The notes below the pieces were generated by a model. It was not told the origin of the DNA and did not search any database. It saw only the letters and a list, made by a program, of their open reading frames with translations. Positions 46,181-54,157 of a DNA stretch of 64,000 nt are shown here, one piece after another. Position 1 is the stretch's first letter; each line of letters begins with the position of its first letter. The stretch is from Rhodocyclaceae bacterium (GTDB lineage Bacteria > Pseudomonadota > Gammaproteobacteria > Burkholderiales > Rhodocyclaceae): the NCBI GenBank assembly GCA_016704145.1, contig JADJAS010000007.1, positions 620,001-684,000 of the forward strand, given 5' to 3'. The position numbers were made by a program, and so were the translations under genes.

Positions 46181-47097
46181 CCATCGCCATCGTCACCGAC
46201 GAACCCAGCGCCTGGCACACGCGCGAGCTCCGGCGCGCCTTCGTCGCGCGCGGGCACGAATGCCGCGCGGTCGACCTGCGCCAGTGCCGCATCGACCTGT
46301 CGCTACGCCCGCACGGCCTGTTTCTGCCGGGCTTCCCGCGCGCCCTGCCCGACGCCGCCTTCGTGCGTGGCGTGCCCGGCGGCACGCTGGAGCAGGTGGT
46401 GCTGCGCCTGGACATCCTGCACGCCCTGCGCGAGCTCGGCGTGCCGGTCTACAACGACGCGCGCGCCATCGAGAAGAGCGTCGACAAGGCGATGACCAGC
46501 TTCCTGCTGCACCGCGCCGGCGTGCCGACACCACTGACTTTCGCCGCCGAGGATGCCGCCTGCGCCAGCCGCGTCGTCATGAAGGAACTTGCCGCCGGAC
46601 ACGCCCTGGTGTCAAAGCCGCTGTTCGGCTCGCAGGGCAAGGGGCTTGAACGCATCGACGTCGTGCCAGCCTCGCCGCCGCTCGCCGCCGGCGTTGCGTA
46701 CTTGCAGCGCTGGCTGCCGCCGTGCGGCAAGCTCTTCCGCGACTGGCGCGTCTTCGTCGTCGGCGGTCGGACAGTGGCCGGCATGCGGCGCGAGAGCCGG
46801 CACTGGGTCACCAACGTCGCGCAGGGCGGCAAGCCGCATCCGGTGGACCTCGGAGACGCGGAACACGCCGACCTGGCGCACTGGGCGGCGGCGGCGAGCC
46901 GCGCGCTGGGCATGGATTACGCCGGCGTCGATCTCATGCGCGACCCCGACGGCCGACCCTGCGTCATCGAGGTGAACGGCGCCCCGGCCTGGAAGGGCTT
47001 GCAGGGCGTCACCGATCTCGACATCGCCGGCGCGCTGGCCGAGGACCTGATCGTCCGCCGCATGATCGAGCCGCGCGCGATCACGGCCCATGGTTGA
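46177..47097 (+). CDS. RimK/MptN-like alpha-L-glutamate ligase (H4MPT cluster)
   Basis: 306 residues. ATP-grasp ligase of the RimK family: SVDKAMTSFLLHRAGVPTPLTF, VSKPLFGSQGKGLERI, RDWRVFVVGGRTVAGMRR and CVIEVNGAPAWKGLQGV. MptN adds glutamate to H4MPT in archaea, and this Orf9-type gene is always near mch in methylotrophs. Overlaps mch by 4 bases and the next gene by 8. A copy of the dispersed motif codes for GVPTPLTFAA. Confidence 0.82.
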   Translation: MTIAIVTDEPSAWHTRELRRAFVARGHECRAVDLRQCRIDLSLRPHGLFLPGFPRALPDAAFVRGVPGGTLEQVVLRLDILHALRELGVPVYNDARAIEKSVDKAMTSFLLHRAGVPTPLTFAAEDAACASRVVMKELAAGHALVSKPLFGSQGKGLERIDVVPASPPLAAGVAYLQRWLPPCGKLFRDWRVFVVGGRTVAGMRRESRHWVTNVAQGGKPHPVDLGDAEHADLAHWAAAASRALGMDYAGVDLMRDPDGRPCVIEVNGAPAWKGLQGVTDLDIAGALAEDLIVRRMIEPRAITAHG

Positions 47098-47923
47098 GGC
47101 CTCCATCCGTGCAGCTTTCCTGGCCGCCTGCAAGCTCGACGTGGCGGCGCTCAAGCCCGGCAACGTGCACCGCCACGCGGACGGCCACGGCATGACGGTG
47201 GCCGACTTCATCGCCAGCGCCGAGGCCGCCGCGCCGGCGCTGTGTCGCCCCGGCAGCCCGCTCGGCCGCCGCCTGCTCGACGCCGTGACGGCGACGCGCG
47301 CGGCGGTCGGTTGCAACACCAACCTCGGCATCCTCCTGCTCTGCGCGCCGCTGGCGGTGGCGGCCGAGTCGGGCATCGCCGTCGCCGCCGCGCTGCGCCG
47401 GCTCGACATGCAAGATGCCGAACTGGCCTATCGCGCCATCGCCCTGGCGGACCCGGGCGGACTGGGCGACGCCGGCGACGACGACGTGCGCCGGCCGCCG
47501 CGTCATGGCCTGGTCGCGGCGATGGCGCTCGCCGCGCCGCGCGACCGCATCGCGCAGTGCTACGCCGACGGCTTCGCCGACTTGTTCGGGTTCGCCCTGC
47601 CGCTGCTGCAAAGCCGCCTCGAGGCCGGCGACGACCTCGAAGCGGCGATGACGGTACTCTATCTCTCGATACTGGCACGCTGGCCCGACAGCCACCTGGT
47701 GCGCAAGTTCGGTGACAGCGCCGCACAGTCTGTAACCCGCGCGGCGGCGGCAATCCTCGGCCGCTGGCGCGCCGCGAGCACCGCGCCGGCTCGCCACGGG
47801 CTGCTGCTGGACTGGGACAAGTCACTGAAGACGCAAGGATTCAACCCCGGCACCAGCGCCGATCTGACGGTGGCGACGCTGTTCGCCCAAGGCCTGGCGC
47901 GCGCGGAAGCACGGCTAGCATGA
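47090..47923 (+). CDS. CitG-like (triphosphoribosyl-dephospho-CoA synthase family) protein, Orf5 type
   Basis: 277 residues: ALKPGNVHRHADGHGMTVADFIASAEAAAPAL, CNTNLGILLLCAPL and DAELAYRAIALADPGGLG are the CitG-family blocks, with the final SLKTQGFNPGTSADLTVA. In H4MPT clusters this paralogue, Orf5, is thought to act in methanopterin or methylofuran synthesis rather than citrate lyase. No citrate lyase genes are present. Ends 66 bases before fae. Confidence 0.85.
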   Translation: MVEASIRAAFLAACKLDVAALKPGNVHRHADGHGMTVADFIASAEAAAPALCRPGSPLGRRLLDAVTATRAAVGCNTNLGILLLCAPLAVAAESGIAVAAALRRLDMQDAELAYRAIALADPGGLGDAGDDDVRRPPRHGLVAAMALAAPRDRIAQCYADGFADLFGFALPLLQSRLEAGDDLEAAMTVLYLSILARWPDSHLVRKFGDSAAQSVTRAAAAILGRWRAASTAPARHGLLLDWDKSLKTQGFNPGTSADLTVATLFAQGLARAEARLA

Positions 47924-47989
47924 TTCCTGCGTTTGTCTTGCCGGCGGCATCGCGCCGCGCAGTTCCTTCAACCCATACTGGAGAATGCA

Positions 47990-48502
47990 ATGGCAAAGAT
48001 CAATCGCCTCATGGTTGGCGAATCCCTGGTCGGCGACGGCAACGAGATCGCCCACATCGACCTCATCCTGGGGCCGCGCGGCTCGGCGGCGGAAACCGCC
48101 TTCTGCAACTGCCTGACCAACAACAAGGACGGCTTCACCGCCCTGCTGGCGGTGGTAGCGCCCAACCTGATGTGCAAGCCGAGCACCGTGATGTTCAACA
48201 AAGTCACCATCAAGGGCGCCAAGCAGGCGGTGCAGATGTTCGGCCCGGCGCAGCGCGCGGTGGCAATGGCGGTGGCCGACTCGGTCGAGGACGGCACCAT
48301 TCCCGCCGACGAAGCCGACGACATCTTCATCTCGGTCGGCGTTTTCATCCACTGGCAGGCCGAGGACGACGCCAAGATCCAGGACTTCAACTACCGCGCC
48401 ACCCGCGAGGCGATCAGCCGCGCCGTGGCCGGCGAGCCGCGTGCCGCCGAAGTCGTCGCCAAGAAGCGCTCCTCCACGCATCCCTTCGCGGCCAAGGTCT
48501 AG
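47990..48502 (+). CDS. fae: Formaldehyde-activating enzyme
   Basis: 170 residues from ATG at 47990, preceded by GGAGA; an upstream in-frame ATG would add 19 unlikely residues. MAKINRLMVGESLVGDGNEIAHIDLILGPRGSAAETAF is the Fae signature with the catalytic His (AHIDL). It ends SSTHPFAAKV. It condenses formaldehyde with H4MPT to methylene-H4MPT and is usually very highly expressed. A very strong hairpin follows its stop codon. Confidence 0.95.
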   Translation: MAKINRLMVGESLVGDGNEIAHIDLILGPRGSAAETAFCNCLTNNKDGFTALLAVVAPNLMCKPSTVMFNKVTIKGAKQAVQMFGPAQRAVAMAVADSVEDGTIPADEADDIFISVGVFIHWQAEDDAKIQDFNYRATREAISRAVAGEPRAAEVVAKKRSSTHPFAAKV

Positions 48503-48513
48503 GTCGCCGCTTT

Positions 48514-48537
48514 GCGCTCCCCCGCGCGCGGGGGAGC
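48514..48537. terminator. 24-base perfect palindrome after fae (terminator or RNA-stabilising hairpin)
   Basis: CGCTCCCCCGCG followed directly by its exact inverse lies 11 bases past the fae stop and 17 bases before the next start codon. There is no T-run, so it more likely protects the 3' end of fae mRNA or lowers expression of the downstream biosynthesis genes than fully terminates. The next gene's ribosome site (GGGAGGA) abuts it. Confidence 0.7.
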
Positions 48538-48554
48538 GAAGGGAGGACAGGCGC

Positions 48555-49307
48555 ATGCGCATCCTCCCCGTGATCGACCTGCTCGACGGCCACGTGGTGC
48601 GCGCCGTGGCCGGGGAGCGCGCGCGCTACCGGCCGGTGCGTTCGCGTCTGGCTGTCGACGCCGACCCCGTTGCCGTCTGCGCCGCCCTGCTCGAGCTGGC
48701 ACCCTTCGCCGCCGTCTACGTCGCCGACCTGGATGCCATCACGCGGGACGGCAGCCGACGCAACGTCGACGCCCTGCTTCGCCTCGGCGCCGTCGTCCGC
48801 CGCCGGGGAGTACGCGAGCTGTGGCTCGACGCCGGCCGCGCCGCGTGGACCGGCGAGCTCGCGGCGCATCTCGCCGCGCTGGGCGTGGAGCTGGTGCCGG
48901 TGATCGGCAGCGAAAGCCTCGCCGAGGACGAGCGGCCACGGGACCTCGCCGCTGCGCACACCGACTTCGCGCTCTCGCTCGACCACCGCGCCGGGGCATT
49001 CATCGGCCCGCCCGCGCTGGCGCGCGCGGCGCATCTCTGGCCACGGCGGGTGCTGGCCATGGAACTCGCCGGCGTCGGCATGCGGCGCGGCCCGCCGCTG
49101 GAACTACTCGCCACGCTGCGCGAACGCGCCAAGGCCGCCGGGCGCGCCGACGTGGAACTCCATGCCGGCGGCGGCGTGCGCGATGCCGCCGACTTGCGCC
49201 GCCTCGAAACGGCCGGCGTGGCCGGCGCGCTGGTCGCCACGGCGCTGCACGATGGCAGCCTCGACGCCGTTGCGCTGCGCCCCCATTTCGGCAGGGTGGC
49301 CGCCTGA
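48555..49307 (+). CDS. HisA-like TIM-barrel protein of the H4MPT cluster
   Basis: 250 residues: MRILPVIDLLDGHVVRAVAGERARYRPV, VYVADLDAI and HAGGGVRDAADLRRLETAGVAGALVATALHDG are HisA/HisF-like phosphate-binding blocks. It is a paralogue typical of methanopterin/methylofuran clusters (COG1411 type) and not true HisA: no other his genes are near. Enzyme activity unknown. Its stop overlaps the next start (TGATG). Confidence 0.85.
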   Translation: MRILPVIDLLDGHVVRAVAGERARYRPVRSRLAVDADPVAVCAALLELAPFAAVYVADLDAITRDGSRRNVDALLRLGAVVRRRGVRELWLDAGRAAWTGELAAHLAALGVELVPVIGSESLAEDERPRDLAAAHTDFALSLDHRAGAFIGPPALARAAHLWPRRVLAMELAGVGMRRGPPLELLATLRERAKAAGRADVELHAGGGVRDAADLRRLETAGVAGALVATALHDGSLDAVALRPHFGRVAA

Positions 49308-50242
49308 TGCGCGTGCTGGTGCATGAATATGCCAGCGGCAGCGGCACCGCCCTGCCGCGGCCCATCGTCGCCGAGGGCTGCGCCATGCGCGACGCGCTGT
49401 GCGCCGACCTCGCCGCCGTGCCGGGCATCGAACTGCTGGCGAGTGCCGCCCCCGCCCTGCCGCCGCCGTCCCGCGGCAAACGCGTCACGCCGCGCGCGAA
49501 CGAGCGCGACACCGATTTCCTGCTGCGCGCCGCGCGCGGGACCGACGCCGTCTGGCTCGTCGCGCCGGAATCCGCCGGCATCGCCCTGTACCACACACGC
49601 ACGCTGGAAGGCGCGGGCATCCCCGTGCTTGGCTGCACCAGCGCGGCGGTCGAACTGGCCTCGAGCAAGTCGCGCACGCTGACGCGGCTCACGGAGGCGG
49701 GCATCCGCGCGGCACCGACCTGGCCGCTCGCCTCGGCGCCGCTGGCTCGTCACGCCGAATGGGCCGTCAAGCCCGACCGCGGCTGCGGCTGCGAGGAGGC
49801 GCGCCGCCTGACGGCGTCCCAGGCGGAGGCGCAGCGCCGCAAAGAGGAAACCGAAGGCCGCATCGCCCAGCCCTGGCTGGCGGGACTCGCGCTGAGCCTT
49901 TCGCTGCGCATCGCCGGCGGGCGCGCCGATCTACTCTCGGTAAACCGCCAGCACATTGCCGTCGCCGCCGACGGCGCCCTCTCGCTGCAGGGCATCACCC
50001 ATTGCATCGCGCTGCCGGCGCCGACCGACGTGGCGGCATTGGCCCGACGCATCGCCGCCGCCATCCCCGGTCTGCGCGGCTTCGTCGGCGTGGACTTCGT
50101 GCTCGGCATCGACGGCCGCGCCACGGTGCTGGAGGTCAACCCGCGCCTGACCAGCGCTTACGTCGGGCTTTCGGCGCGCCTTGGGCGCAACCTGGCGGCG
50201 GAGATCCTCGCGGATTTCACGACGGAGGACTGCCATGCGTGA
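49307..50242 (+). CDS. MfnD-like tyramine-L-glutamate ligase (ATP-grasp)
   Basis: 311 residues: MRVLVHEYASGSGTALPRPIVAEGCAMR, SSKSRTLTRLTEAGIRAAPTW, AVKPDRGCGCEEARRL and the Mg-binding end VDFVLGIDGRATVLEVNPRLTSAYVGLS. Archaeal MfnD joins tyramine and glutamate in methanofuran synthesis. Bacterial methylofuran needs a like step. Assignment by family and cluster. Confidence 0.82.
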   Translation: MRVLVHEYASGSGTALPRPIVAEGCAMRDALCADLAAVPGIELLASAAPALPPPSRGKRVTPRANERDTDFLLRAARGTDAVWLVAPESAGIALYHTRTLEGAGIPVLGCTSAAVELASSKSRTLTRLTEAGIRAAPTWPLASAPLARHAEWAVKPDRGCGCEEARRLTASQAEAQRRKEETEGRIAQPWLAGLALSLSLRIAGGRADLLSVNRQHIAVAADGALSLQGITHCIALPAPTDVAALARRIAAAIPGLRGFVGVDFVLGIDGRATVLEVNPRLTSAYVGLSARLGRNLAAEILADFTTEDCHA

Positions 50243-51293
50243 TGCCGTCGGCTGGGACATCGGCGGCGCCCACCTCAAGGCCGCGCATTGCGCCGGCGGC
50301 AAGCTGCGGCGAGTGCGCCAGCTGCCGACGCCGCTGTGGCTGGGCCTGCAACACCTCGAAGCCGCCGTGGCCATCGTGCTCGACGCCCTGCCGGAGGCAC
50401 CGCTGCTGCATGCCGTCACCATGACGGGCGAACTGGCCGACCTTTTTCCCGATCGCCAGCACGGCGTGCACGGCATCGCCGTCGCCTTCGCCGGCGCGCT
50501 GGCGCGGCGGCGCCCGCGCGACGAACTGCGCTTCTTCGCCGGCAACGCCGCCCTGCTGCCACTCGCGGATGTCGCCGCCGCCCACCGCGCCATCGCCTCG
50601 GCCAACTGGCTGGCCAGCGCCGCCTGGTGTGCCGCCGTCGTCGGCGACGGCGTGTTGGTCGACCTCGGCAGCACCACCACCGACATCGTGCCTTTCGCCG
50701 GCGGACGCATCCGCGCCATCGGCGGCAGCGACGCCGAGCGGCTCGAGACGGGCGAGCTCATCTACCTCGGCCTGCTGCGCACGCCGCTGATGGCCTTGGC
50801 GCAGCGCGTGCCCTTCGGTGGTCTGCTGCGACGGCCCATGAACGAGCACTTCGCCACCACCGCCGACGTCATGCGCGTGTGCGACGAGCTGGACGAGTCG
50901 ACGGACATGCTGCCCGCCGCCGACCAGGGCGAAAAGAGCGTCGAGGCCAGCGCGCGCCGCCTGCTGCGCATGGTGGCCGAGGACCTAGCCGACGTCGGTC
51001 TCGAACGCGCGCGCGAACTCGCCCGCTGGTACCGCGCCCGCCTGCTCGAGGAGCTGCGCGTCGCGCTGGAGGAAGTCCTGCTGTGCAACACCATGCCGCC
51101 GCGGGCGCCGCTTGTCGCCGCCGGCATCGGCGCGTCGCTGGTGGCGGAACTCGCCGTCCGCGCGGGCCGCCCGCTGCTGCGCTGGGAAGACCTGCCCGGC
51201 ACCGAAGCGGCCAACGACGAAACCCGCGCCTGGTCGGCGCGCTGCGCGCCGGCCGTCGCCATGGCGCGCCTCGCCGCCGAATACGGCGCATGA
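50235..51293 (+). CDS. MfnF-like hydantoinase/oxoprolinase family protein (methylofuran biosynthesis)
   Basis: 352 residues: VGWDIGGAHLKAAHC is the phosphate-1 loop of the ASKHA fold; LVDLGSTTTDIVPFAGGRIRAIGGSDAERLETGELIYLGLLRTPL is the second loop. Archaeal MfnF (COG1548) joins the furan unit to glutamyl-tyramine; in methylotrophs it is Orf7. Overlaps mfnD-like by 8 bases and the kinase gene by 4. Confidence 0.83.
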   Translation: MRDAVGWDIGGAHLKAAHCAGGKLRRVRQLPTPLWLGLQHLEAAVAIVLDALPEAPLLHAVTMTGELADLFPDRQHGVHGIAVAFAGALARRRPRDELRFFAGNAALLPLADVAAAHRAIASANWLASAAWCAAVVGDGVLVDLGSTTTDIVPFAGGRIRAIGGSDAERLETGELIYLGLLRTPLMALAQRVPFGGLLRRPMNEHFATTADVMRVCDELDESTDMLPAADQGEKSVEASARRLLRMVAEDLADVGLERARELARWYRARLLEELRVALEEVLLCNTMPPRAPLVAAGIGASLVAELAVRAGRPLLRWEDLPGTEAANDETRAWSARCAPAVAMARLAAEYGA

Positions 51294-51865
51294 ACGCGAC
51301 AGTCGTCGTCAAGCTCGGCGGCAGCCTCGCCGAATCGCCGCGGCTGCCGCGCCTGCTGGAACAACTCGCGCGCACGCCGAACCTCGTCATCGCCCCCGGC
51401 GGCGGCCCGTTCGCCGACGCCGTACGCCGCGCCCAGCAGGAACGCGGTTTCGACGACGGCGCCGCGCACGACATGGCGCTCCTCGCCATGGCCCAGTTCG
51501 GCCGCGTGCTCGCCGCGCAAGCCGGCTTCCGCGTCGCCTGGAGCGCCGCACGGCTCGTCGCCGAACTGGCGCGCAACGACTTACACGCGCCGCTCGTCTG
51601 GCTGCCCGACCCCGCCGTCGATGCCCCCGAGGTCGAGCGCTCCTGGCGCGTCACCGGCGACTCGCTCGCCCTCTGGCTCGCCCACCGCCTCGGCGCTCGC
51701 CGCCTCGTGCTGCTCAAATCTTGCCCTATCCCGGCGACGGATTTGCCGTCGCTGGCGGAGGCGGGAATCGTAGATGAGCTATTCCCGCGCATGGCGCAGG
51801 AGTACGCGAATGTCCGCGTCGGAGTGGTCGACGCTGGCTTCCATCTCGAACTCCTTAGTGGTTGA
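51290..51865 (+). CDS. MfnE-like amino acid kinase family protein (methylofuran biosynthesis)
   Basis: 191 residues: ATVVVKLGGSLAESPRLP and LVIAPGGGPFADAVRRAQ are the amino-acid-kinase nucleotide loops; RLVLLKSCPIPATDLPSLAEAGIVDELFP follows. Archaeal MfnE phosphorylates the aminomethyl-furan phosphate to the diphosphate used by MfnF. Bacterial homologue Orf19. Last gene of the rightward C1 arm. Confidence 0.82.
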   Translation: MNATVVVKLGGSLAESPRLPRLLEQLARTPNLVIAPGGGPFADAVRRAQQERGFDDGAAHDMALLAMAQFGRVLAAQAGFRVAWSAARLVAELARNDLHAPLVWLPDPAVDAPEVERSWRVTGDSLALWLAHRLGARRLVLLKSCPIPATDLPSLAEAGIVDELFPRMAQEYANVRVGVVDAGFHLELLSG

Positions 51866-51907
51866 TCGGGATCCGATTTTTCTGCAAAACACGCCGAGGG
51901 ATATTGC

Positions 51908-51928
51908 TATAGTCCCGTTATGGGACTA
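51908..51928 (+). promoter_or_regulatory. higBA promoter with palindromic operator
   Basis: A -10-like TATAGT (51908-51913) overlaps a perfect 7-bp inverted repeat TAGTCCC-GTTAT-GGGACTA (51910-51928), ending 10 bases before higB. A repressor bound here would block RNA polymerase, as HigA does in its own promoter. No clear -35. Confidence 0.65.
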
Positions 51929-51938
51929 AACTTCACCC

Positions 51939-52244
51939 ATGCAAATCATTGCCGTTAGCCAGTTGCGCGCTTTTTGGGAAGACAACCAAGACGCCGAGCA
52001 GCCGTTGAAGTCGTGGGTGGATGAAGTAAAGAAAGCGACATGGCGCCAGCCAGCGGACATCAAGGATCACTACCGTACCGCCAGCGTCCTAAAGAACCGT
52101 CGTATCGTCTTCAACATAAAGGGCAATGACTATCGTCTGGTGGTCTCGGTGGCATACCGCTTCCAGGCCGTGTATGTGAAGTTCGTCGGCACCCATGCCG
52201 AGTACGATGGAATTGATGCCGAAACCGTTGTGATGGAGCACTGA
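51939..52244 (+). CDS. higB: HigB-type mRNA interferase toxin
   Basis: 101 residues: MQIIAVSQLRAFWEDNQDAEQPLKSWVDEVKKATW, KNRRIVFNIKGNDYRLVVSVAYRFQAVYVKFVGTHAEYDGID. This is the HigB_toxin form of the RelE fold, with the C-terminal GTHAEYD. It cuts mRNA at ribosomes. Toxin precedes antitoxin, as usual for higBA. Clearly less GC-rich than the C1 genes around it, so probably acquired. Confidence 0.92.
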   Translation: MQIIAVSQLRAFWEDNQDAEQPLKSWVDEVKKATWRQPADIKDHYRTASVLKNRRIVFNIKGNDYRLVVSVAYRFQAVYVKFVGTHAEYDGIDAETVVMEH

Positions 52245-52245
52245 C

Positions 52246-52626
52246 ATGGAAATTCGTCCGATTCACACCAAAGCCGACTACAAGGCCGCCCTACGCGAGG
52301 TGTCGGCGTATTTCGACAACGAACCGGAACCCGGCACGCCGGATGGGGATCGCTTCGAAGTGCTGCTGACTTTGGTCGAGGCCTATGAGGCCAAGCACTT
52401 CCCGATCGACTTGCCCGATCCGGTCGAGGCCATCAAGTTCCGCATGGAGCAAGGTGGTCTGACACCGAAGGACTTGGTGCCGGCCATCGGCCGCCTGAAC
52501 CGGGTTTATGAAATCCTCGCCCGCAAGCGCCCCCTGACGCTCAATATGATCTGGCGGCTGCACGAGAAGTTCGGCATTCCCGCCGAAAGCCTGATTCGTC
52601 CAAGCAAGCTGTCAGCAGCGGCTTGA
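52246..52626 (+). CDS. higA: HigA-type antitoxin with Xre DNA-binding domain
   Basis: 126 residues. The C-terminal helix-turn-helix is AIKFRMEQGGLTPKDLVPAIGRLNRVYEILARKRPLTLNMIWRLHEKFGIPAESLI; the N-terminal part (DYKAALREVSAYFDNEPEPGTPDGDRFEVLLTLVEAYE) is the usual HigA extension. It neutralises HigB and represses through the palindrome at 51910. One base separates it from higB. Confidence 0.92.
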   Translation: MEIRPIHTKADYKAALREVSAYFDNEPEPGTPDGDRFEVLLTLVEAYEAKHFPIDLPDPVEAIKFRMEQGGLTPKDLVPAIGRLNRVYEILARKRPLTLNMIWRLHEKFGIPAESLIRPSKLSAAA

Positions 52627-52793
52627 CCTGCCCTTAGAAGGTCGTCATCCGAGCGACTCGTCCGCTCTGAAACCTGACTGACGGTCATTTCACACAAGTC
52701 GGCCTGACCAGCCGTTCGCCCGGTCGCCGGTGTCGGCCGGCAATGTGGCGGGTAGCATCCCTCCAAATTTGATCAACCGCCGTATTACAGCGA

Positions 52794-52848
52794 CTGACTT
52801 TTCAGGAAACAGAAAAGTCAGCCCCGCCAGGACAGCTAGGCGGGCACG
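52794..52848. terminator. Two stacked hairpins between convergent higA and mfnB-like genes
   Basis: CTGACTTTTC (52794-52803) and GAAAAGTCAG (52812-52821) form a 10-bp perfect stem with an 8-base loop. A second hairpin follows, with CCCGCC paired to GGCGGG across the end of the leftward gene. The first stem is made of two facing copies of the dispersed motif. The rest of the 209-base gap holds nothing else I recognise. Confidence 0.6.
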
Positions 52849-53573
52849 AGCGGAGTCGATCCGACGGCGAGCAGCCGCTCGCGCACGGCGCGGAAGGCGG
52901 CGGGGTCGAGGGCGGCACTGCGGTCGCCGGCGCAGAGGGCGCCGCGGAAGCCGAGGAGGTCGGCGCCGGCTTCGGCAAGCGCTTCAATGTGCTCCACGCG
53001 CAGCGAGCCGGCGAGGCCGGCGAAGCGACCGGCGGTGTGCGCTTCGGCGACGAAGCGCGCGAGGTCTTCCGACGCGAGCAACTCGGGCAGGCTGCCGCTC
53101 GCCTTGGCGGCGGTGTCGAGCATGACGCCCGCCACGTCGCAGTCGCCCATGGCGCGGCGGACGAGGTCGAGAATCTCGCCGATGCCGCTCAAGCGATCCG
53201 CGGGCAGCACGGCGACCAGCGCGGTCGCCTCGTCGCGCAGGGCGCGGCCGAGGGCGCGTAACCCGACCGCCGCCGCTTCTCCGCGCGCGAAGACGCCGAA
53301 CTTGACGATGTCGACGCCGGTGGCGGCGGTGGCGCGGATGGCGGCGGCAAGCGGCGCCGCGTCGAGCGGCAGGTCGCCGACGGTGGCGGAGACAACGGGC
53401 CGCTGCTCGCCCAGCGCGGCGAGGATGGCGCGCTGCTCGTCGCGGGCGACGGCGCCCAGCGCCCCGTGGCGCGGCTCCTTGAGGTCGATGACGTCGGCGC
53501 CGAGGGCGGCGGCGAGCCTGGCCTCGTGGCGGTCGCGCACGCTGGCCAGAAAACGTGGGCGGGGGTCGTTCAT
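52836..53573 (-). CDS. MfnB-like 4-(hydroxymethyl)-2-furancarboxaldehyde-phosphate synthase
   Basis: 245 residues: RFLASVRDRHEARLAAALGADVIDLKEPRHGALGAV, with the family's catalytic Lys in DLKEP, and GVDIVKFGVFARGEA with the second active-site Lys. It makes the furan precursor of methanofuran/methylofuran from glyceraldehyde-3-phosphate (family DUF556). Last gene of the leftward folB arm; its start abuts the DUF447 stop. Confidence 0.87.
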   Translation of the reverse strand: MNDPRPRFLASVRDRHEARLAAALGADVIDLKEPRHGALGAVARDEQRAILAALGEQRPVVSATVGDLPLDAAPLAAAIRATAATGVDIVKFGVFARGEAAAVGLRALGRALRDEATALVAVLPADRLSGIGEILDLVRRAMGDCDVAGVMLDTAAKASGSLPELLASEDLARFVAEAHTAGRFAGLAGSLRVEHIEALAEAGADLLGFRGALCAGDRSAALDPAAFRAVRERLLAVGSTPLVPA

Positions 53574-54157
53574 CACGCGCTCAGCTTTTCGCCTTGGCAC
53601 GCAACGGCTTCCATGAGCCAGCCCCAGGCTTCGCGCTCTTCCGCGCCGGCGGTCTTGTCGATGGCGATGCGCAGATACTCGAGTTCGCGCGCGACCTTTT
53701 CCGGCGGCAGCCTGTGCAGGCGGCTCACCAGGATGGCAGCTTCGATGACGGCGGCCTTGGCGCGGTTGAAGCCGGGGAACGGCGCGTGGCTGGCGCGAGC
53801 GAGCAGGCGTAGCACGAAGCGCGGGCGCCGGGGGTCGTCCTCGACGCGCTCGACTTCCAGCTCCTCGTGGGCGAGCGCGCATTCCAGGCGCGCGCAGGCG
53901 ATGCGCTCGGCGTCGCGCATCGGCCAGTCGCGCCGGCCGGTGAGGCAGCCGGCGAACAGGCGCACGTCATCGACGTGGTTGAGCGTGGCGTAGGGCCAAC
54001 GTTGCAGGTTCTCCAACGTGGCCGAGGGGCGAAAAGGCTGTAGCAGCACGCCCTCGGCGCCATCCGGCAGGGTGAGGGCCTGGACGCCCATCGGCGCGAC
54101 GTGGGCGCCACCGTCGGCGCGGCGGGTGACGACCAGCGTCTCGCGGATCAGGGGCAC
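53573..54157 (-). CDS. DUF447 family protein of the H4MPT cluster
   Basis: 194 residues: MPLIRETLVVTRRADGGAHVAPMGVQA, LENLQRWPYATLNHVDDVRLFAGCLTGRRDWP and FPGFNRAKAAVIEAAILVSRLHRLP match the DUF447 (COG2457) flavin-reductase-like fold, which is found only with methanopterin genes. Exact reaction unknown. It overlaps the DHPS-like gene by 10 bases. Confidence 0.83.
   Translation of the reverse strand: MPLIRETLVVTRRADGGAHVAPMGVQALTLPDGAEGVLLQPFRPSATLENLQRWPYATLNHVDDVRLFAGCLTGRRDWPMRDAERIACARLECALAHEELEVERVEDDPRRPRFVLRLLARASHAPFPGFNRAKAAVIEAAILVSRLHRLPPEKVARELEYLRIAIDKTAGAEEREAWGWLMEAVACQGEKLSA

Noticed and set aside
47090..47923. CitG as part of a citrate lyase operon
   Set aside because: No citrate lyase genes are near; the gene lies within the H4MPT cluster, where this paralogue is standard.
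48555..49307. HisA of histidine biosynthesis
   Set aside because: It is isolated from his genes and coupled to methylofuran genes; the HisA-like paralogue is a known member of such clusters.
52363..52376. CTGACTTTGG in higA as a motif copy
   Set aside because: Only the core resembles the motif; the GGCGGCACGCC part is absent.
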